Shown: positions 27,053 through 35,678, numbered from the stretch's first letter. The stretch: DNA of 64,000 bases from JAICMB01 sp963802915 (GCA_963802915.1 CAWDKQ010000018.1:103818-167817), one strand, 5' to 3'. A program made the numbers and translations. Notes: a model not told the origin generated them from the letters alone.

Positions 27053-27591
27053 CTCGCTTCTCCCGCCGCGACTCTCTGATTGAACTCAGCCGACCGGTTC
27101 CGGGGCACACTCAGCGATAGCCACCGGTCCTGCGCGAAATGCTTCGCTAGCATGACAATCTGCCCCACGTGATATGCGTAGTGCGACGCCTGCCGGTTCA
27201 CCGCCTGCATCACGGAGTGTGCTTCACCGCGGATCGTTATCGTGCGCCCGAGGTCCGCGTCTGTTAGCGGCTCCAGCGCTCCAAACACACGCGCCCAGCC
27301 GTCCTCCCATGCTTCCAACAAAGCCGTGCGTGTAGCAGGCGGATTCACGAATTCGCTATCGCGATCGCGGTCCGCCTTTTCCCCGTCCGTCGTCAGGAAA
27401 TCCGTCCAGCGTGATCGCATATTGCCGGCCATATGCTTCACGATGACCGCAATCGAATTGGCCTCTTCATCCAAGCACGCAAAGAGCTGTTCATCTGTGA
27501 CTTGCTCCACCGCCCGCTCGGCAAGCTTCTTGTAATACCGGAACAGCGACAGCGAGTCCTCGATGTATGACGTGGTGAACTTGAGTGCCAT
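27043..27591 (-). CDS. DinB-like / DUF1572 four-helix protein
   Basis: 182 residues, all helical in appearance. Three histidines are in the positions expected for the metal site of the DinB/YfiT superfamily: one in IVKHMAGNM near residue 55 and two in ASHYAYHVGQI near 135-139. RWTDFLTTDGEK is the loop typical of the DUF1572 branch. Members are putative thiol-dependent S-transferases in the cytoplasm; the substrate is unknown. Its 3' end overlaps the convergent nucleoside hydrolase-like gene by 10 nt. Confidence 0.8.
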   Translation of the reverse strand: MALKFTTSYIEDSLSLFRYYKKLAERAVEQVTDEQLFACLDEEANSIAVIVKHMAGNMRSRWTDFLTTDGEKADRDRDSEFVNPPATRTALLEAWEDGWARVFGALEPLTDADLGRTITIRGEAHSVMQAVNRQASHYAYHVGQIVMLAKHFAQDRWLSLSVPRNRSAEFNQRVAAGEASQR

Positions 27592-27600
27592 AGGTCCGGT

Positions 27601-28920
27601 TTATTTGCTAACGCGCAAAGAAACGACAAAATTCAAGATGTCCTTGCGTTCGCGCTCCAAATCGTCGGCGGTTTTCTTGGCCAATTGTTCGTGGATAGCT
27701 AGTTCCTGTTGCGACTTCAGCTTCTCTCCCGTTCGCGCATAGGCCAGCCCAAGACGATAGTGCGCCTCTTCCATTTCCGGATTGATTTGAATCGCCTTCT
27801 GGTAGCAAGCGATGGCTGCGGGGAAATCTTCCTGAGCGGCATGAATGATCCCGAGTTGCACATAACCAGCGCTCAGACTGGAGTCGAGGCGAACGGCCTT
27901 CTCCAGCAGGGATTGCATTAGCGCCAGGGTAGCGGCATCCCGATCGGCGGTCCAGCGCCTCAAGAGACTAGCCGCGTAATAATAATTGGCCATTGCGTTG
28001 TCCGGCTGGAGCTTTGCGAACCGCGCAAGCCTCTCGACAAAGCCGTCCGCTTGCGTGATTTCGACACTTTGAACTTTGCCCAGGAATTGATAAGGTACCG
28101 GGTCGGCAGGATTCAGGTCCGATGCTTCAAAAAAACTGCGCGCCGAGTCATCATAGGACCCATGGGCGTAGAACGCAGTGGCGAGTCCGAGCAGCATGCG
28201 TACAGAATTTGGAAATAACCGATTGCCCTTTGTGAAAACTTCGGTGGCCGGCTCAGCCGCGCGGTGCGTCAACAGCTCCGCGCCCCAATCGAAAAGATTC
28301 GGCTCGCTCGGATCCAACTCCGCGGCGCGTTGATACTCCTGCACGGCTTCGAGCGGCTTTCCGTTCCGCTCCTCGACATCGCCAAGCCTGTGGTGAAGCT
28401 CCGCATTCTTGGGTTCGCGCGCAATGGCTTCCCGTAAGGAAGCCTCACTCTCGACGGCGGGAGGTGCCGTGCTTAACGACGCAGTCGCCTTGGCCAATGC
28501 TTCCGTGGATCGCACAACCACGTCAGATCCGTGACCGCCGCGATTCGTTACGTCTGCCACTCCAGCCACGACGAAATGTGGTTCATCGAAAAAGGCAGGT
28601 TCGTCCGCGGTCAAAGTGAGGTCAAGCTTCTTCGAGTCTTCTTCCGCAACCACAAATGGGCCGGCGGATGCTTCCTTATATCCGGTAATGACGGCGCGAA
28701 CAGTATATGTCCCCGGCTGAACGGTCAAAAAACGATAACGCCCCTCAGCATCGGTGCGAGTTGTCACCGTCTGAGCCTGCTCCTTGAACTCCAGATAAAC
28801 GACGGCGGCCGGAACAGGAACGCTCCGTGAACTCCGAACAGTCCCTTCCAGAGTGGCGGAATTTGCCGCGGCGCCGAGCAGCGCCATCAACCCCAGGACG
28901 TAGAGCGTGCGAGACACCAT
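27601..28920 (-). CDS. Secreted protein with carboxypeptidase-regulatory domain and TPR repeats
   Basis: The start ATG at 28920 overlaps the TfoX-like stop codon (TGATG), which signals coupling and gives 439 residues; longer frames would hide the signal peptide MVSRTLYVLGLMALLGAAAN. Residues about 23-105 form a carboxypeptidase-regulatory-like sandwich (LEGTVRSSRSVPVPAAVVYL, YRFLTVQPGTYTVRAV). A linker follows, then seven or so TPR units to the end, for example HHRLGDVEERNGKPLEA and GYVQLGIIHAAQEDFPA. Probably an envelope scaffold. Confidence 0.8.
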   Translation of the reverse strand: MVSRTLYVLGLMALLGAAANSATLEGTVRSSRSVPVPAAVVYLEFKEQAQTVTTRTDAEGRYRFLTVQPGTYTVRAVITGYKEASAGPFVVAEEDSKKLDLTLTADEPAFFDEPHFVVAGVADVTNRGGHGSDVVVRSTEALAKATASLSTAPPAVESEASLREAIAREPKNAELHHRLGDVEERNGKPLEAVQEYQRAAELDPSEPNLFDWGAELLTHRAAEPATEVFTKGNRLFPNSVRMLLGLATAFYAHGSYDDSARSFFEASDLNPADPVPYQFLGKVQSVEITQADGFVERLARFAKLQPDNAMANYYYAASLLRRWTADRDAATLALMQSLLEKAVRLDSSLSAGYVQLGIIHAAQEDFPAAIACYQKAIQINPEMEEAHYRLGLAYARTGEKLKSQQELAIHEQLAKKTADDLERERKDILNFVVSLRVSK

Positions 28921-29363
28921 CACGTCGCCTTCGCGCGTTTCATAGCTCGCGAGGCCCGGCTTTTCGGTATCTTCCCGATACGCGGATCTCTCTTCCGAAT
29001 GAGTTCGCAGGCATGCAAAGCGGTTTCCTCGAAATCCGACGCATCGGCTGGCAGGACCTGCCAACCGGTTATCTTCTTCCTCAATACTTCAATGGACCGC
29101 ATATTCGGAAACTCGCGCCGCAGACTCTCGTGATGCTCTTCCGTCGTGGCGAGCCACACACCATTGTCCGCCGGCGAATCTGGCTTATCCCGCAGGAACA
29201 GGACAATTTTGTCTCCAACGTACACCGCGAGGCAGCCGAACATGGACCGGATCTTGGGCGATAGCGGAGCGATCGCGTCCAACACGAATTCATGCGGCAC
29301 AACCTTGCGCCGTTTAACGGCAAGATTCGTTTCGTCCAACCGAAGGCTGCGCGGCTTCGCCAT
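28920..29363 (-). CDS. TfoX N-terminal domain-like protein
   Basis: 147 residues. The core (about 20-105) fits the TfoX/Sxy N-terminal domain: APLSPKIRSMFGCLAVYVGDKIVLFLRD corresponds to the family pattern in which R-x-M-F-G begins the fold, followed by a WLAT strand. The C-terminus is basic (KIPKSRASRAMKRAKAT) and may bind nucleic acid. Sxy proteins regulate competence genes in Proteobacteria, but short TfoX-N proteins in other phyla have no proven role. Coupled to the downstream TPR gene. Confidence 0.72.
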   Translation of the reverse strand: MAKPRSLRLDETNLAVKRRKVVPHEFVLDAIAPLSPKIRSMFGCLAVYVGDKIVLFLRDKPDSPADNGVWLATTEEHHESLRREFPNMRSIEVLRKKITGWQVLPADASDFEETALHACELIRKRDPRIGKIPKSRASRAMKRAKAT

Positions 29364-29369
29364 GTTGCA

Positions 29370-30329
29370 CTACTTCGCGGTCTCGAGTCGTCGAAGGAGG
29401 AAGGTATTGGAGGCCCATCCAGCGGTCCGGACGTAAAGGTCGGGCTGCACTTCGAGCACAATGCACCCTTCTTCCCGCGCGATCTGAAAAACGGTCGACT
29501 GCGCTAGCAGATGCATCTCCGAAGTCGAGGCCGGCGCGGTGCTCCTCAAATATTCCTTCGCAGTGAAGCTGTAGCCGCGAGCATAGATCGGAACCTGGAA
29601 GAACGCCACACCGTCGCCGTTAAGGCTGCGTAGAAGCATCCTGAGAATGTGCGCAATCACCGGAGGAGGATTATGCTGCAGAACTATGACGCTGAATACT
29701 AAATCGACCGGCTCCAGGCTGGATAACGAGGCAATCGAATCGATCCTGCGAAGTGTGACGTTGGTGCGGCCGGCCTGAAGCAGATGCTGCCGCGCCAATT
29801 CCAAATGAGGTTCGGAGATGTCGTATGCGAAGATGCGAGCAAAATGAGACGAGAGCCCGCCGGTCGCCCGGCCCACGCCGCAGCCATATTCGCAACACGT
29901 ACGAATGGAGCTGGGTTCGATGTGGTTGCGAACCAACCATGCCAATAAACGCTCTGCTTCGCCCTTCCCCGATTCGTAGAACTCGGTCTCATGCGCATTG
30001 AACGTTTTGGAACGGAACTGTTCCGAAGAGATCACGGACCAGTAAGGCTCAGTTTTCCCAAGCGCCTGCCAGCACCGTTCGACGCGTTCAAACATTTGCT
30101 TGAGAACCGGAGGCTCCAGCTCCGTTTCCACTGTCAGCGGGGGGCCGTAATCGAAATCGCTTTGAACCGGCAAATGCGTGCGGGACCTGAACTCCGAAGA
30201 TTGCAGGAAGCGATCGCGAAGGGCATCGAGAGTTTCCGATTGGCGATGGTCTTCGATGACGGCGGAGGACTCAGGCTCGCGGCCAAGTATCAGACGGTAT
30301 GCCATTTTTACATCTTGCGCCGAGAGCAT
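29370..30329 (-). CDS. SAM-dependent methyltransferase with N-terminal DUF4214-like segment
   Basis: 319 residues from ATG 30329 (an upstream start at 30488 would add 53 poorly coding residues). Residues 1-50 (MLSAQDVKMAYRLILGREPE, then FLQSSEFRSR) resemble the DUF4214 segment often attached to glycan-modifying enzymes. A class I methyltransferase fold follows: motif I region TCCEYGCGVGRATGGLS near residue 145, acidic IFAYDISEPHLELAR and the later VDLVFSVIVLQHNPP. The acceptor substrate is unknown, possibly a surface glycan. It ends 6 nt before the TfoX-like gene. Confidence 0.8.
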   Translation of the reverse strand: MLSAQDVKMAYRLILGREPESSAVIEDHRQSETLDALRDRFLQSSEFRSRTHLPVQSDFDYGPPLTVETELEPPVLKQMFERVERCWQALGKTEPYWSVISSEQFRSKTFNAHETEFYESGKGEAERLLAWLVRNHIEPSSIRTCCEYGCGVGRATGGLSSHFARIFAYDISEPHLELARQHLLQAGRTNVTLRRIDSIASLSSLEPVDLVFSVIVLQHNPPPVIAHILRMLLRSLNGDGVAFFQVPIYARGYSFTAKEYLRSTAPASTSEMHLLAQSTVFQIAREEGCIVLEVQPDLYVRTAGWASNTFLLRRLETAK

Positions 30330-30529
30330 AGAACCGAAGATATTACCATCCCGAGCCTCACATGGCAACCAGCCGCTCGCCGCTGCAATCGAACAAAAAC
30401 TTTCCGAAATGAACCGATGAGTCAATTGATGCCATTTGAGTAGAACTCCCTTCGACTGCAGGAGCCTATGGGATGCCCTGTGAAGCATCTCGTAGCCTTC
30501 GTATCAAATACCTCTGAATGAATCAAAGA

Positions 30530-30736
30530 TTAGCAGCCGTGCTCTTGGCGATGAAGCGTCAAACTAAGCCGCGCGTTCTCTGCCCGGAGCCGGAGGTCGG
30601 CGAGCTGGCCCATCGCCACGGAAAAGTTGCTGTCTTTCACGGCGGCGAGCTCAACCAGTCGCCGAACTGCATTCGAGCAGATCAATGTTGCTGTGTTCCA
30701 CTCGTCGAGCAACGCATTTCTTTGAGGGCAGAGCAA
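30530..30736 (-). CDS. Small helical protein ending in EHGC
   Basis: A 68-residue, mostly helical frame: LLDEWNTATLICSNAVRRL, then LADLRLRAENARLSLTLHRQEHGC. The W-N/T-x-A-x-x-x-x-x-A-V-x-x-L and A-x-x-A-R-L pattern with a terminal HxxEHxC-like end looks like a recurrent family of short acidobacterial proteins, recalled rather than checked. No signal peptide or membrane segment. Function unknown. The opposite-strand frame at 30518-30859 looks like its shadow. Confidence 0.45.
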   Translation of the reverse strand: MLCPQRNALLDEWNTATLICSNAVRRLVELAAVKDSNFSVAMGQLADLRLRAENARLSLTLHRQEHGC

Positions 30737-30780
30737 CCGAAAGGCACCTTCCTATCAACAAAAGACCTGGAGCGGTTTCA

Positions 30781-31002
30781 TTACGCGGCGGCGACCCGCA
30801 GCGACATGGATCTTTCGATCAGATCCACCATGAAAACGCGATACAACTTATCGCCGTAGATCACCTCAACGAATCCTGGCGCGCCGCTTGGACCGATAAA
30901 GCGAAGTTTCGCATCAGCAGGCAGGTTGGATAATACACCGTGACCATGGGGGTTTAATGAAATGCCGAGAATCGGCTTTGTGAGCCAAAACACGTCCGCC
31001 AT
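30781..31002 (-). CDS. Conserved-looking small protein, unknown function
   Basis: 73 residues from ATG 31002, preceded by a strong ribosome site (CGGAGG read on the minus strand, about 9 nt upstream), which supports a real gene. The protein has beta-rich segments: LPADAKLRFIGPSGAPGFVE followed by VIYGDKLYRVFMVDLIERS. No catalytic motif or export signal. It sits among other small genes at the edge of the accessory island. Confidence 0.65.
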   Translation of the reverse strand: MADVFWLTKPILGISLNPHGHGVLSNLPADAKLRFIGPSGAPGFVEVIYGDKLYRVFMVDLIERSMSLRVAAA

Positions 31003-31143
31003 TTGTTTGTACCTCCGGGTGAAGTCACAAAGTTAGCAATCGCCTCGATTCTTTCAGTATCCGGTAACAGCCTAGTATCGTTGGTAAAAACGCCCAGCAT
31101 TGACCCGAGGTAGACGAGCGGCCGGCGACTGTGGCTAGTAGAA

Positions 31144-31350
31144 TTGGATTTGGTGCCGGATCGAATACAGGTCGTCTCTGAAGAGTACGCGGCTGCGCTC
31201 GCGCACTATGCATGGGCCCGTAAGCAAATGAACCGGCAACGCTACGCGATTTCCCAAGAAGCCTATGAGCACATGTACACCGTCGTGAAAGCGGCCCGCT
31301 TCGAATGCGAACGGTTGCGGGTACTCATGCCGGCGGAATCCGCGCCGTAA
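31144..31350 (+). CDS. Small helical protein, unknown function
   Basis: 68 residues if a TTG at 31144 is used (a GTG at 31153 is also possible). The frame is helical with aromatic and charged residues in a regular pattern: VSEEYAAALAHYAWARKQMN and EHMYTVVKAARFECERLRVL. It resembles in style the small protein at 30530-30736 on the other strand. No ribosome site is clear. Coding status is moderate to low. Confidence 0.4.
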   Translation: MDLVPDRIQVVSEEYAAALAHYAWARKQMNRQRYAISQEAYEHMYTVVKAARFECERLRVLMPAESAP

Positions 31351-31875
31351 AGGCGCGCCGGGCTACCTCCGCGGCACCCGCCAAGCCACCTGGACCATTT
31401 CTTGCACGTCGCGGGGCTGTGGGGTTCGCCATTGTCTCGCAAACACAAGAGCTAAGCCAACCGAAATCCTTCAGGGCATCGATTTTGGAACCTCGCTCCA
31501 ACGTCGAACCGCTTAGTCCTTCATATGCTTCTTTGAGCGATTGCGAAATCCAGCCAAACCGGGAAACAGAGACGGCGCAGTTATGTTCAACGTTTGGAGA
31601 TCCGATAGCATTTCAGCGCGCACACTCGCGGGGATCGTCAATTTAAAAGCCAATTCGGTTCTGAATGTAGTGGCATCTAACGTTGATCCATCTCGCTTGG
31701 CCCAATCACCATCATCTCACCTGTTCCCCTTCGAGCGCCTCGGACGCGTTGAGGAAACGTGCGGGTGTAGTGTCGCCTGCACGATCTCAGACATCGTGCC
31801 GACTCCCCGATCATGCCGACTTCTCGCACGGCACCATTGAAGGAGGTGCCCGCGGCAAGCTAGGATTCGGCATAA
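31351..31875 (+). other. 525-bp gene-poor stretch at the left edge of the accessory island
   Basis: No frame here has a ribosome site, recognisable domain or convincing codon bias. Short frames at 31305-31646 and 31541-31840 are rich in Ser, Arg and Pro and look non-coding. The stretch separates the small orphan genes from the tyrosine recombinase. It may hold the 3' flank of the recombinase element or decayed DNA; I see no terminal inverted repeat. Confidence 0.4.
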
Positions 31876-32790
31876 TCAGAGGCTCTCCAGGAAGGCCAGC
31901 AGTTTGTCGTCGGGCCGATATCTCCCAGGTTTGACACCAAGAGGCGGGGTGCGCGAAAGTGCTTTTTCCTTCAACTTCATGTCGGCATGCAAATAGATCT
32001 GGGTGGTTTCGACCGATTCGTGTCCAAGCCAGAGAGCAATAACAGAACGGTCGACGCCATTCTGAAGAAGGTCCATGGCAGCGGTATGTCGCAGCGCGTG
32101 CGGACTTACGTTCTTCCGCTTAAGAGATGGGCAGTTGTCAACGGCGATGGAAATGTATTTCTCCACCAGGCGTTCAACGGCATCGCGGCTGAGCTTTCCG
32201 CCTCGGATGCTGGCAAACAGCGGATCGTCCGGACGACCTTGGCGCTCCCGCATCCAGGCTTCCAGCATTTTTGCCGTTTCTGGACGGAGAGGCGTGCATC
32301 GATGTTTTCTGCCCTTTCCTTGGCAGTGGACATGGGCGCCCGTTCCCAAAACAACGTCCTGGCAAGTCAGGTTTATCAGCTCTGAGACCCGCATGCCAGT
32401 TTGTACGGTGAGTAGTAGCAAGGTCCGATCGCGGCGCCCTATCCAAGTGGAAGGGTCAGCTGCCCCCAGAAGGGCATCGATCTCTTCGCGATTCAGAAAT
32501 TCGATCGGCCGACGTTCGTGGCGTTTGCTAGGCATCGCGAGGATTCGCTGGCAATGCAAGGCGTGGCCCGGTTCCTCGAAAGCCACGTACTGAAAGAAGG
32601 AGTGAATCGCCGCCAGGCGGATGTTGCGGGTGCGCGCGCTGTTCTTTCGGCGGTTCTCCAGATGATCGAGGAAATCACCAATAAAGGACACGTTCAGGTC
32701 CTCGATGCTGAGATTCGAGGGCGCTTTATAACGCGGTATCCCCAATCGCCAGAACGAGGATTCCGTAAACACAATGTTCTGTGTTTTCAA
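31876..32790 (-). CDS. Tyrosine recombinase/transposase, N-terminus shortened
   Basis: 304 residues. The catalytic domain is complete: Arg in TGMRVSELINL, Lys-containing GKGRKHRCTPL, HALRHTAA (H-x-x-R), the GHESVETTQ His, and the nucleophile Tyr in QIYLHADMK. The core-binding domain starts at KAPSNLSIEDLN, but residues before it (NIVFTESSFWRL) diverge and the usual first 35-45 residues of such recombinases are absent. The TTG start has no good ribosome site. It resembles recombinases found as trios in RIT elements, but no partner genes are present. It may be active or a truncated remnant. Confidence 0.75.
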   Translation of the reverse strand: MKTQNIVFTESSFWRLGIPRYKAPSNLSIEDLNVSFIGDFLDHLENRRKNSARTRNIRLAAIHSFFQYVAFEEPGHALHCQRILAMPSKRHERRPIEFLNREEIDALLGAADPSTWIGRRDRTLLLLTVQTGMRVSELINLTCQDVVLGTGAHVHCQGKGRKHRCTPLRPETAKMLEAWMRERQGRPDDPLFASIRGGKLSRDAVERLVEKYISIAVDNCPSLKRKNVSPHALRHTAAMDLLQNGVDRSVIALWLGHESVETTQIYLHADMKLKEKALSRTPPLGVKPGRYRPDDKLLAFLESL

Positions 32791-32930
32791 TTGACCGTCG
32801 TTTTCCCAAGCTGGGCGCCGAGATCATGCAAGTGACGGTCTTCGTTTCCGTTTTCAGAAATAAGCCACGGTTGCTGGAATTGCCTCTGATATCTCGTTCG
32901 GCGCCAACATAGGTAACTACAGGGTGTGGT

Positions 32931-33760
32931 TTAGACAGCGGCGAGCGCGTACATGTACACCCGAGCCGACTGCCCTGGAATGTCTTGGATCACGTCGACA
33001 TATTCACAGACATCTGGACCTTGATTCATCGGCGTGAGCGCCTCGAGGAGGACCGGTGCGCGGCCGTGCGGACAATCATAAACCCGCATCCATGAGGGTT
33101 GCCAACCTGCGAACTCCAGCCGCACCGTACAGCGTCGAACCTTGTCTTGCGCAAAGGACAGGGTTGAGGTGTAGTAACAGACGGACGCTGTGACACGGCG
33201 CGGCAGAACGCATTTGAGTACCACGCTGAAGCGTTGCGTGGCTCTCAGCGACTCCAGAAACGGCACTGAAATCTTCTTTGACACGCCGTCCGGGCCGACG
33301 AGCAGGGGACGGATCGGTCGCAGCATTGTAGGGTCATGGCTGAGGTCGTAGGCCACACAATCGAGTTCCTCAAACGGAATGCCCGATTTGGAGTCGATGC
33401 TGAAGAAAAACTCGGAAGCGCGCTCCGTTCGGCAATACCCCGAATATTTCCAAGTGATCTGTAGAACATCTCCCTCGATTCGGGCAACATGTTCGGCTTC
33501 CTGAACCAGGAATTGCCGATCAAGGCGCCGCCTCAAATTGGCGAGATTCAGCGAATCTATACTGTGCCCTTCGATGACGGTCGAGGCTGCTGCGCGGGCG
33601 TTCCGAGCGCGACGCGCATAGAAGCCGCCGGCAATAGCCATCGCAACGCACAGCAGACTGGTGATGACAAGCTATGCCCGTGACTGGGCAGCGCGAAAAT
33701 ACTGATCGCTGTTCCGAGAATTGTGGCCAGGGCGGCAAGTGTTTCGAGGGAATACGGCAT
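32931..33760 (-). pseudogene. Broken gene for a membrane-anchored protein of unknown function
   Basis: The main open frame (33641-32931, 236 residues) starts at an ATG inside a hydrophobic stretch. Reading upstream in frame gives LVITSLLCVA preceded by a TAG. A second frame from ATG 33760 (MPYSLETLAALATILGTAIS) supplies what looks like the missing N-terminus. Joining them needs one missing base near 33690 plus TAG read as TGG. The reconstructed protein has two N-terminal hydrophobic segments, then a soluble domain containing SIDSLNLANLRRRLDRQ and VGPDGVSKKISVPFLE. Two lesions suggest a genuine pseudogene beside the recombinase rather than one sequencing slip. Confidence 0.55.
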
Positions 33761-33981
33761 CGGGGAGGAAAGGGCGTCGCCAACGCGAGGAGCGATTGGC
33801 GACCGAAGCTGAAGGTTGATCTAACGGCCGGGCAGGGGTGTTCCACAGATTTTTCGGAGTGTCCATGGCAGGTCTCCTTTCCGATTCCAAGAGGAATCTA
33901 TGTTTCGGTCCATCCAGCATACTATGCAAACAGTGCCTATGCACACGCTGTAGACGTAAGCCGGGCAAACCCAGAACACTC

Positions 33982-34287
33982 GTGGACGTGGATGAAGGAA
34001 CTACGAAATCGCTTCTGCGCGCTTTAGGACAACGAATCAGGGAGTTGCGGACGGAACAGGGCTATTCGCAAGAGGGTTTTGCCGACAAATGCGGCGTCCA
34101 CCGGACGTTTATGGGCACGGTGGAGCGAGGTGAGAGCAATCTGAGCTTTCAAAATATCGTCCCGGTTACGGCAACCCTCGGCGTGTCCCTGTCAACTCTG
34201 TTTCGGGACCTTGAGACCAAAGCACAAACCCTGGAATCAAGACCAACTGTCGAAGCCAGAACGAACCCGAGGAAGCGTCACACCTGA
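33982..34287 (+). CDS. XRE-family helix-turn-helix regulator
   Basis: A Cro/C1-type HTH is clear: LGQRIRELRTEQGYSQEGFA, then CGVHRTFMGTVERGESNLS and VPVTATLGVSLSTLF. It is followed by a short basic tail. The start is uncertain: GTG at 33982 or 33988 keeps the domain intact with a short leader, while the frame is open back to 33838. It lies upstream of the toxin-antitoxin pair but has a 217-nt gap and its own orientation cues, so it need not regulate it. Probably an accessory-island regulator. Confidence 0.7.
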   Translation: MDVDEGTTKSLLRALGQRIRELRTEQGYSQEGFADKCGVHRTFMGTVERGESNLSFQNIVPVTATLGVSLSTLFRDLETKAQTLESRPTVEARTNPRKRHT

Positions 34288-34448
34288 GTGTTTGGGAGAG
34301 TTACGTGGAAAATCCGATCCGCTCGCAGCCTGCAGCACCGACGCGAGAGGATTGATGGCTGCGTGGTTATCGATACAACGTATTTGCACAAGGGCTAACG
34401 TTTGGGCGTAGAGCTTTTGACAAAGGAATCCAGTAGGTTAACCCGTGT

Positions 34449-34477
34449 TTGACATGTACGGCGAAATAACGTACATT
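34449..34477 (+). promoter_or_regulatory. Promoter with overlapping inverted-repeat operator for the TA pair
   Basis: A -35 box TTGACA (34449-34454) and -10 box TACATT (34472-34477) are 17 nt apart. Between them sits the inverted repeat TGTACG-N9-CGTACA (34455-34475), which spans the spacer and touches the -10 box. This is the arrangement expected for autorepression by a ribbon-helix-helix antitoxin. It lies about 30 nt upstream of the antitoxin start. Confidence 0.6.
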
Positions 34478-34504
34478 AAGGGTGTCGAACAGCAAGGGAC
34501 AGCT

Positions 34505-34789
34505 ATGCCAGAGCAACACACGAACCGGACCGCCCGCCTTGAGGCGCGCATCGCGCCCGAGGCGCTCGCCGTCGTCCGCCGCGCCGCCGAAATCCAGGGG
34601 CGCTCGGTAAGCGATTTCGTTGTTGCCGCCGCACAGGAAGCCGCGCAAAAGACAGTATCCGAGGTCGAGGTCATCCGGCTATCGCGCGCCGCGCAAGAAC
34701 AATTTGTGAAGCTTCTCACGAAACCGTCGGCTCCCGCCACGGCTCTCAAAAAGGCCTTCGCCCGCCACCGCACGCTCATCAGGAAATAG
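34505..34789 (+). CDS. DUF1778 (TacA-like) ribbon-helix-helix antitoxin
   Basis: 94 residues from ATG 34505. The N-terminal ribbon-helix-helix motif is RTARLEARIAPEALAVVRRA followed by AEIQGRSVSDFVVAAAQEA, the DUF1778 signature. The C-terminal part (SRAAQEQFVKLLTKP, then ALKKAFARHRTL) would wrap and inhibit the toxin. It is the first gene of a two-gene operon and probably represses its own promoter through the inverted repeat at 34455-34475. Confidence 0.88.
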   Translation: MPEQHTNRTARLEARIAPEALAVVRRAAEIQGRSVSDFVVAAAQEAAQKTVSEVEVIRLSRAAQEQFVKLLTKPSAPATALKKAFARHRTLIRK

Positions 34790-34790
34790 A

Positions 34791-35300
34791 GTGACGCAGA
34801 CCTACCGGATCGAGCCGCTCTCGGACGATCACGACCGGTCCGGATTCACCAGCGGCTCTGCGGCGCTCGACCGGTACTTTCGAGCACAGGTCTCGCAGGA
34901 TGTCCGGCGACGGATCGCGACATGTTTTGTCGCGGTCGGCCGCGAAATAGACGCGATCGCCGGTTACTACACGCTGACCGCGACGAGCATTGCTCTATCG
35001 GCGTTGTCTCAGGCTGTTGTCAAGAAGCTTCCACGTTACCCCGTGGTACCGGCGGCTTTACTCGGACGCCTCGCTGTAGCCCAATCACATCAAGGCCGCG
35101 GGCTCGGCGGTGTCCTTCTCGCCGATGCCCTTAAGCGCTCCGCGCGAGCCGAGCTCGGTGTCTTCGCTATGGTGGTCGATGCGAAGGATGAGGCTGCGCA
35201 AAAGTTTTATGAGCATCACGGATTTACGCCGCTTCCCGGCGAGACTCGCCGCTTGTACCTGCCAATTAGTGAGGCCCTGCGGCGACTTGCTTCACAGTGA
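34791..35300 (+). CDS. GNAT acetyltransferase toxin, TacT/AtaT-like
   Basis: 169 residues beginning at GTG 34791, one nucleotide after the antitoxin stop. The start IEPLSDDHDRSGFTSGSAALDRYFR matches the toxin subfamily in which D-R-S-x-F-x-C/S-G is conserved. The acetyl-CoA loop is seen as LAVAQSHQGRGLGGVLLADA, and the C-terminal catalytic Tyr region is KFYEHHGFTPLP. Known relatives acetylate the amino group of charged tRNAs and block translation. The pair is intact and lies in an island with recombinase remnants. Confidence 0.88.
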   Translation: MTQTYRIEPLSDDHDRSGFTSGSAALDRYFRAQVSQDVRRRIATCFVAVGREIDAIAGYYTLTATSIALSALSQAVVKKLPRYPVVPAALLGRLAVAQSHQGRGLGGVLLADALKRSARAELGVFAMVVDAKDEAAQKFYEHHGFTPLPGETRRLYLPISEALRRLASQ

Positions 35301-35456
35301 AGTGGAAACTCGGTATTGTCGATCGCCAGAACGGGGCATTCAAACACCCTCACGAGTCTTTATTTGCGAAACTAGAGCCGTCATCCTCCCCAGCTCGACC
35401 TCGCAGATTCGGGTTCCCTTCATGCTCGCAGCTTTGAAGAACGCCCGGCAAGTCGC

Positions 35457-35477
35457 CCGAACAATAACCGAACATCG
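35457..35477. repeat. 21-bp direct repeat, left copy
   Basis: The 21 bases here recur exactly at 35687-35707. The unit contains CCGAACAATAACCGAACAT. The right copy encodes the end of an integrase remnant (MFGYCS on the minus strand), and the left copy encodes the same residues, so the left one may be the tail of a second, more eroded integrase. The damaged tRNA-Phe-like sequence lies between the two copies. Confidence 0.6.
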
Positions 35478-35574
35478 AAGGTCCGAAAACAGCCCAAGTC
35501 ATCCTAGACAATCCTACATCGCTTAACTCACAAGTCTTTCCCCATTAATCACATCCGCTTATTCCAGACCACTT

Positions 35575-35639
35575 GGCCAATTCGGTAGGAGGCCCTGAAA
35601 AGGCTGGCGTCGGCGGTTCGATTCCGTCCCTGGCCACCA
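35575..35639 (+). pseudogene. tRNA-Phe-like sequence with a collapsed 5' half (probable attachment site)
   Basis: The 3' half looks like tRNA-Phe: anticodon loop CTGAAAA (GAA at 35597-35599), then GCGTC, T-arm GGCGG-TTCGATT-CCGTC and acceptor CCTGGCC-ACCA with the CCA encoded. The 5' side is only GGCCAATTCGGTAGGA, so the 5' half of the D-stem and part of the acceptor are missing and total length is 65 nt. GGCCA can still pair with TGGCC. A 3' tRNA fragment next to the 3' end of an integrase gene is the normal signature of an element's attachment site. Confidence 0.6.
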
Positions 35640-35678
35640 CAAAATAAAGCACTTAGCGGCAGCCAAAGAGCTAAGGTT

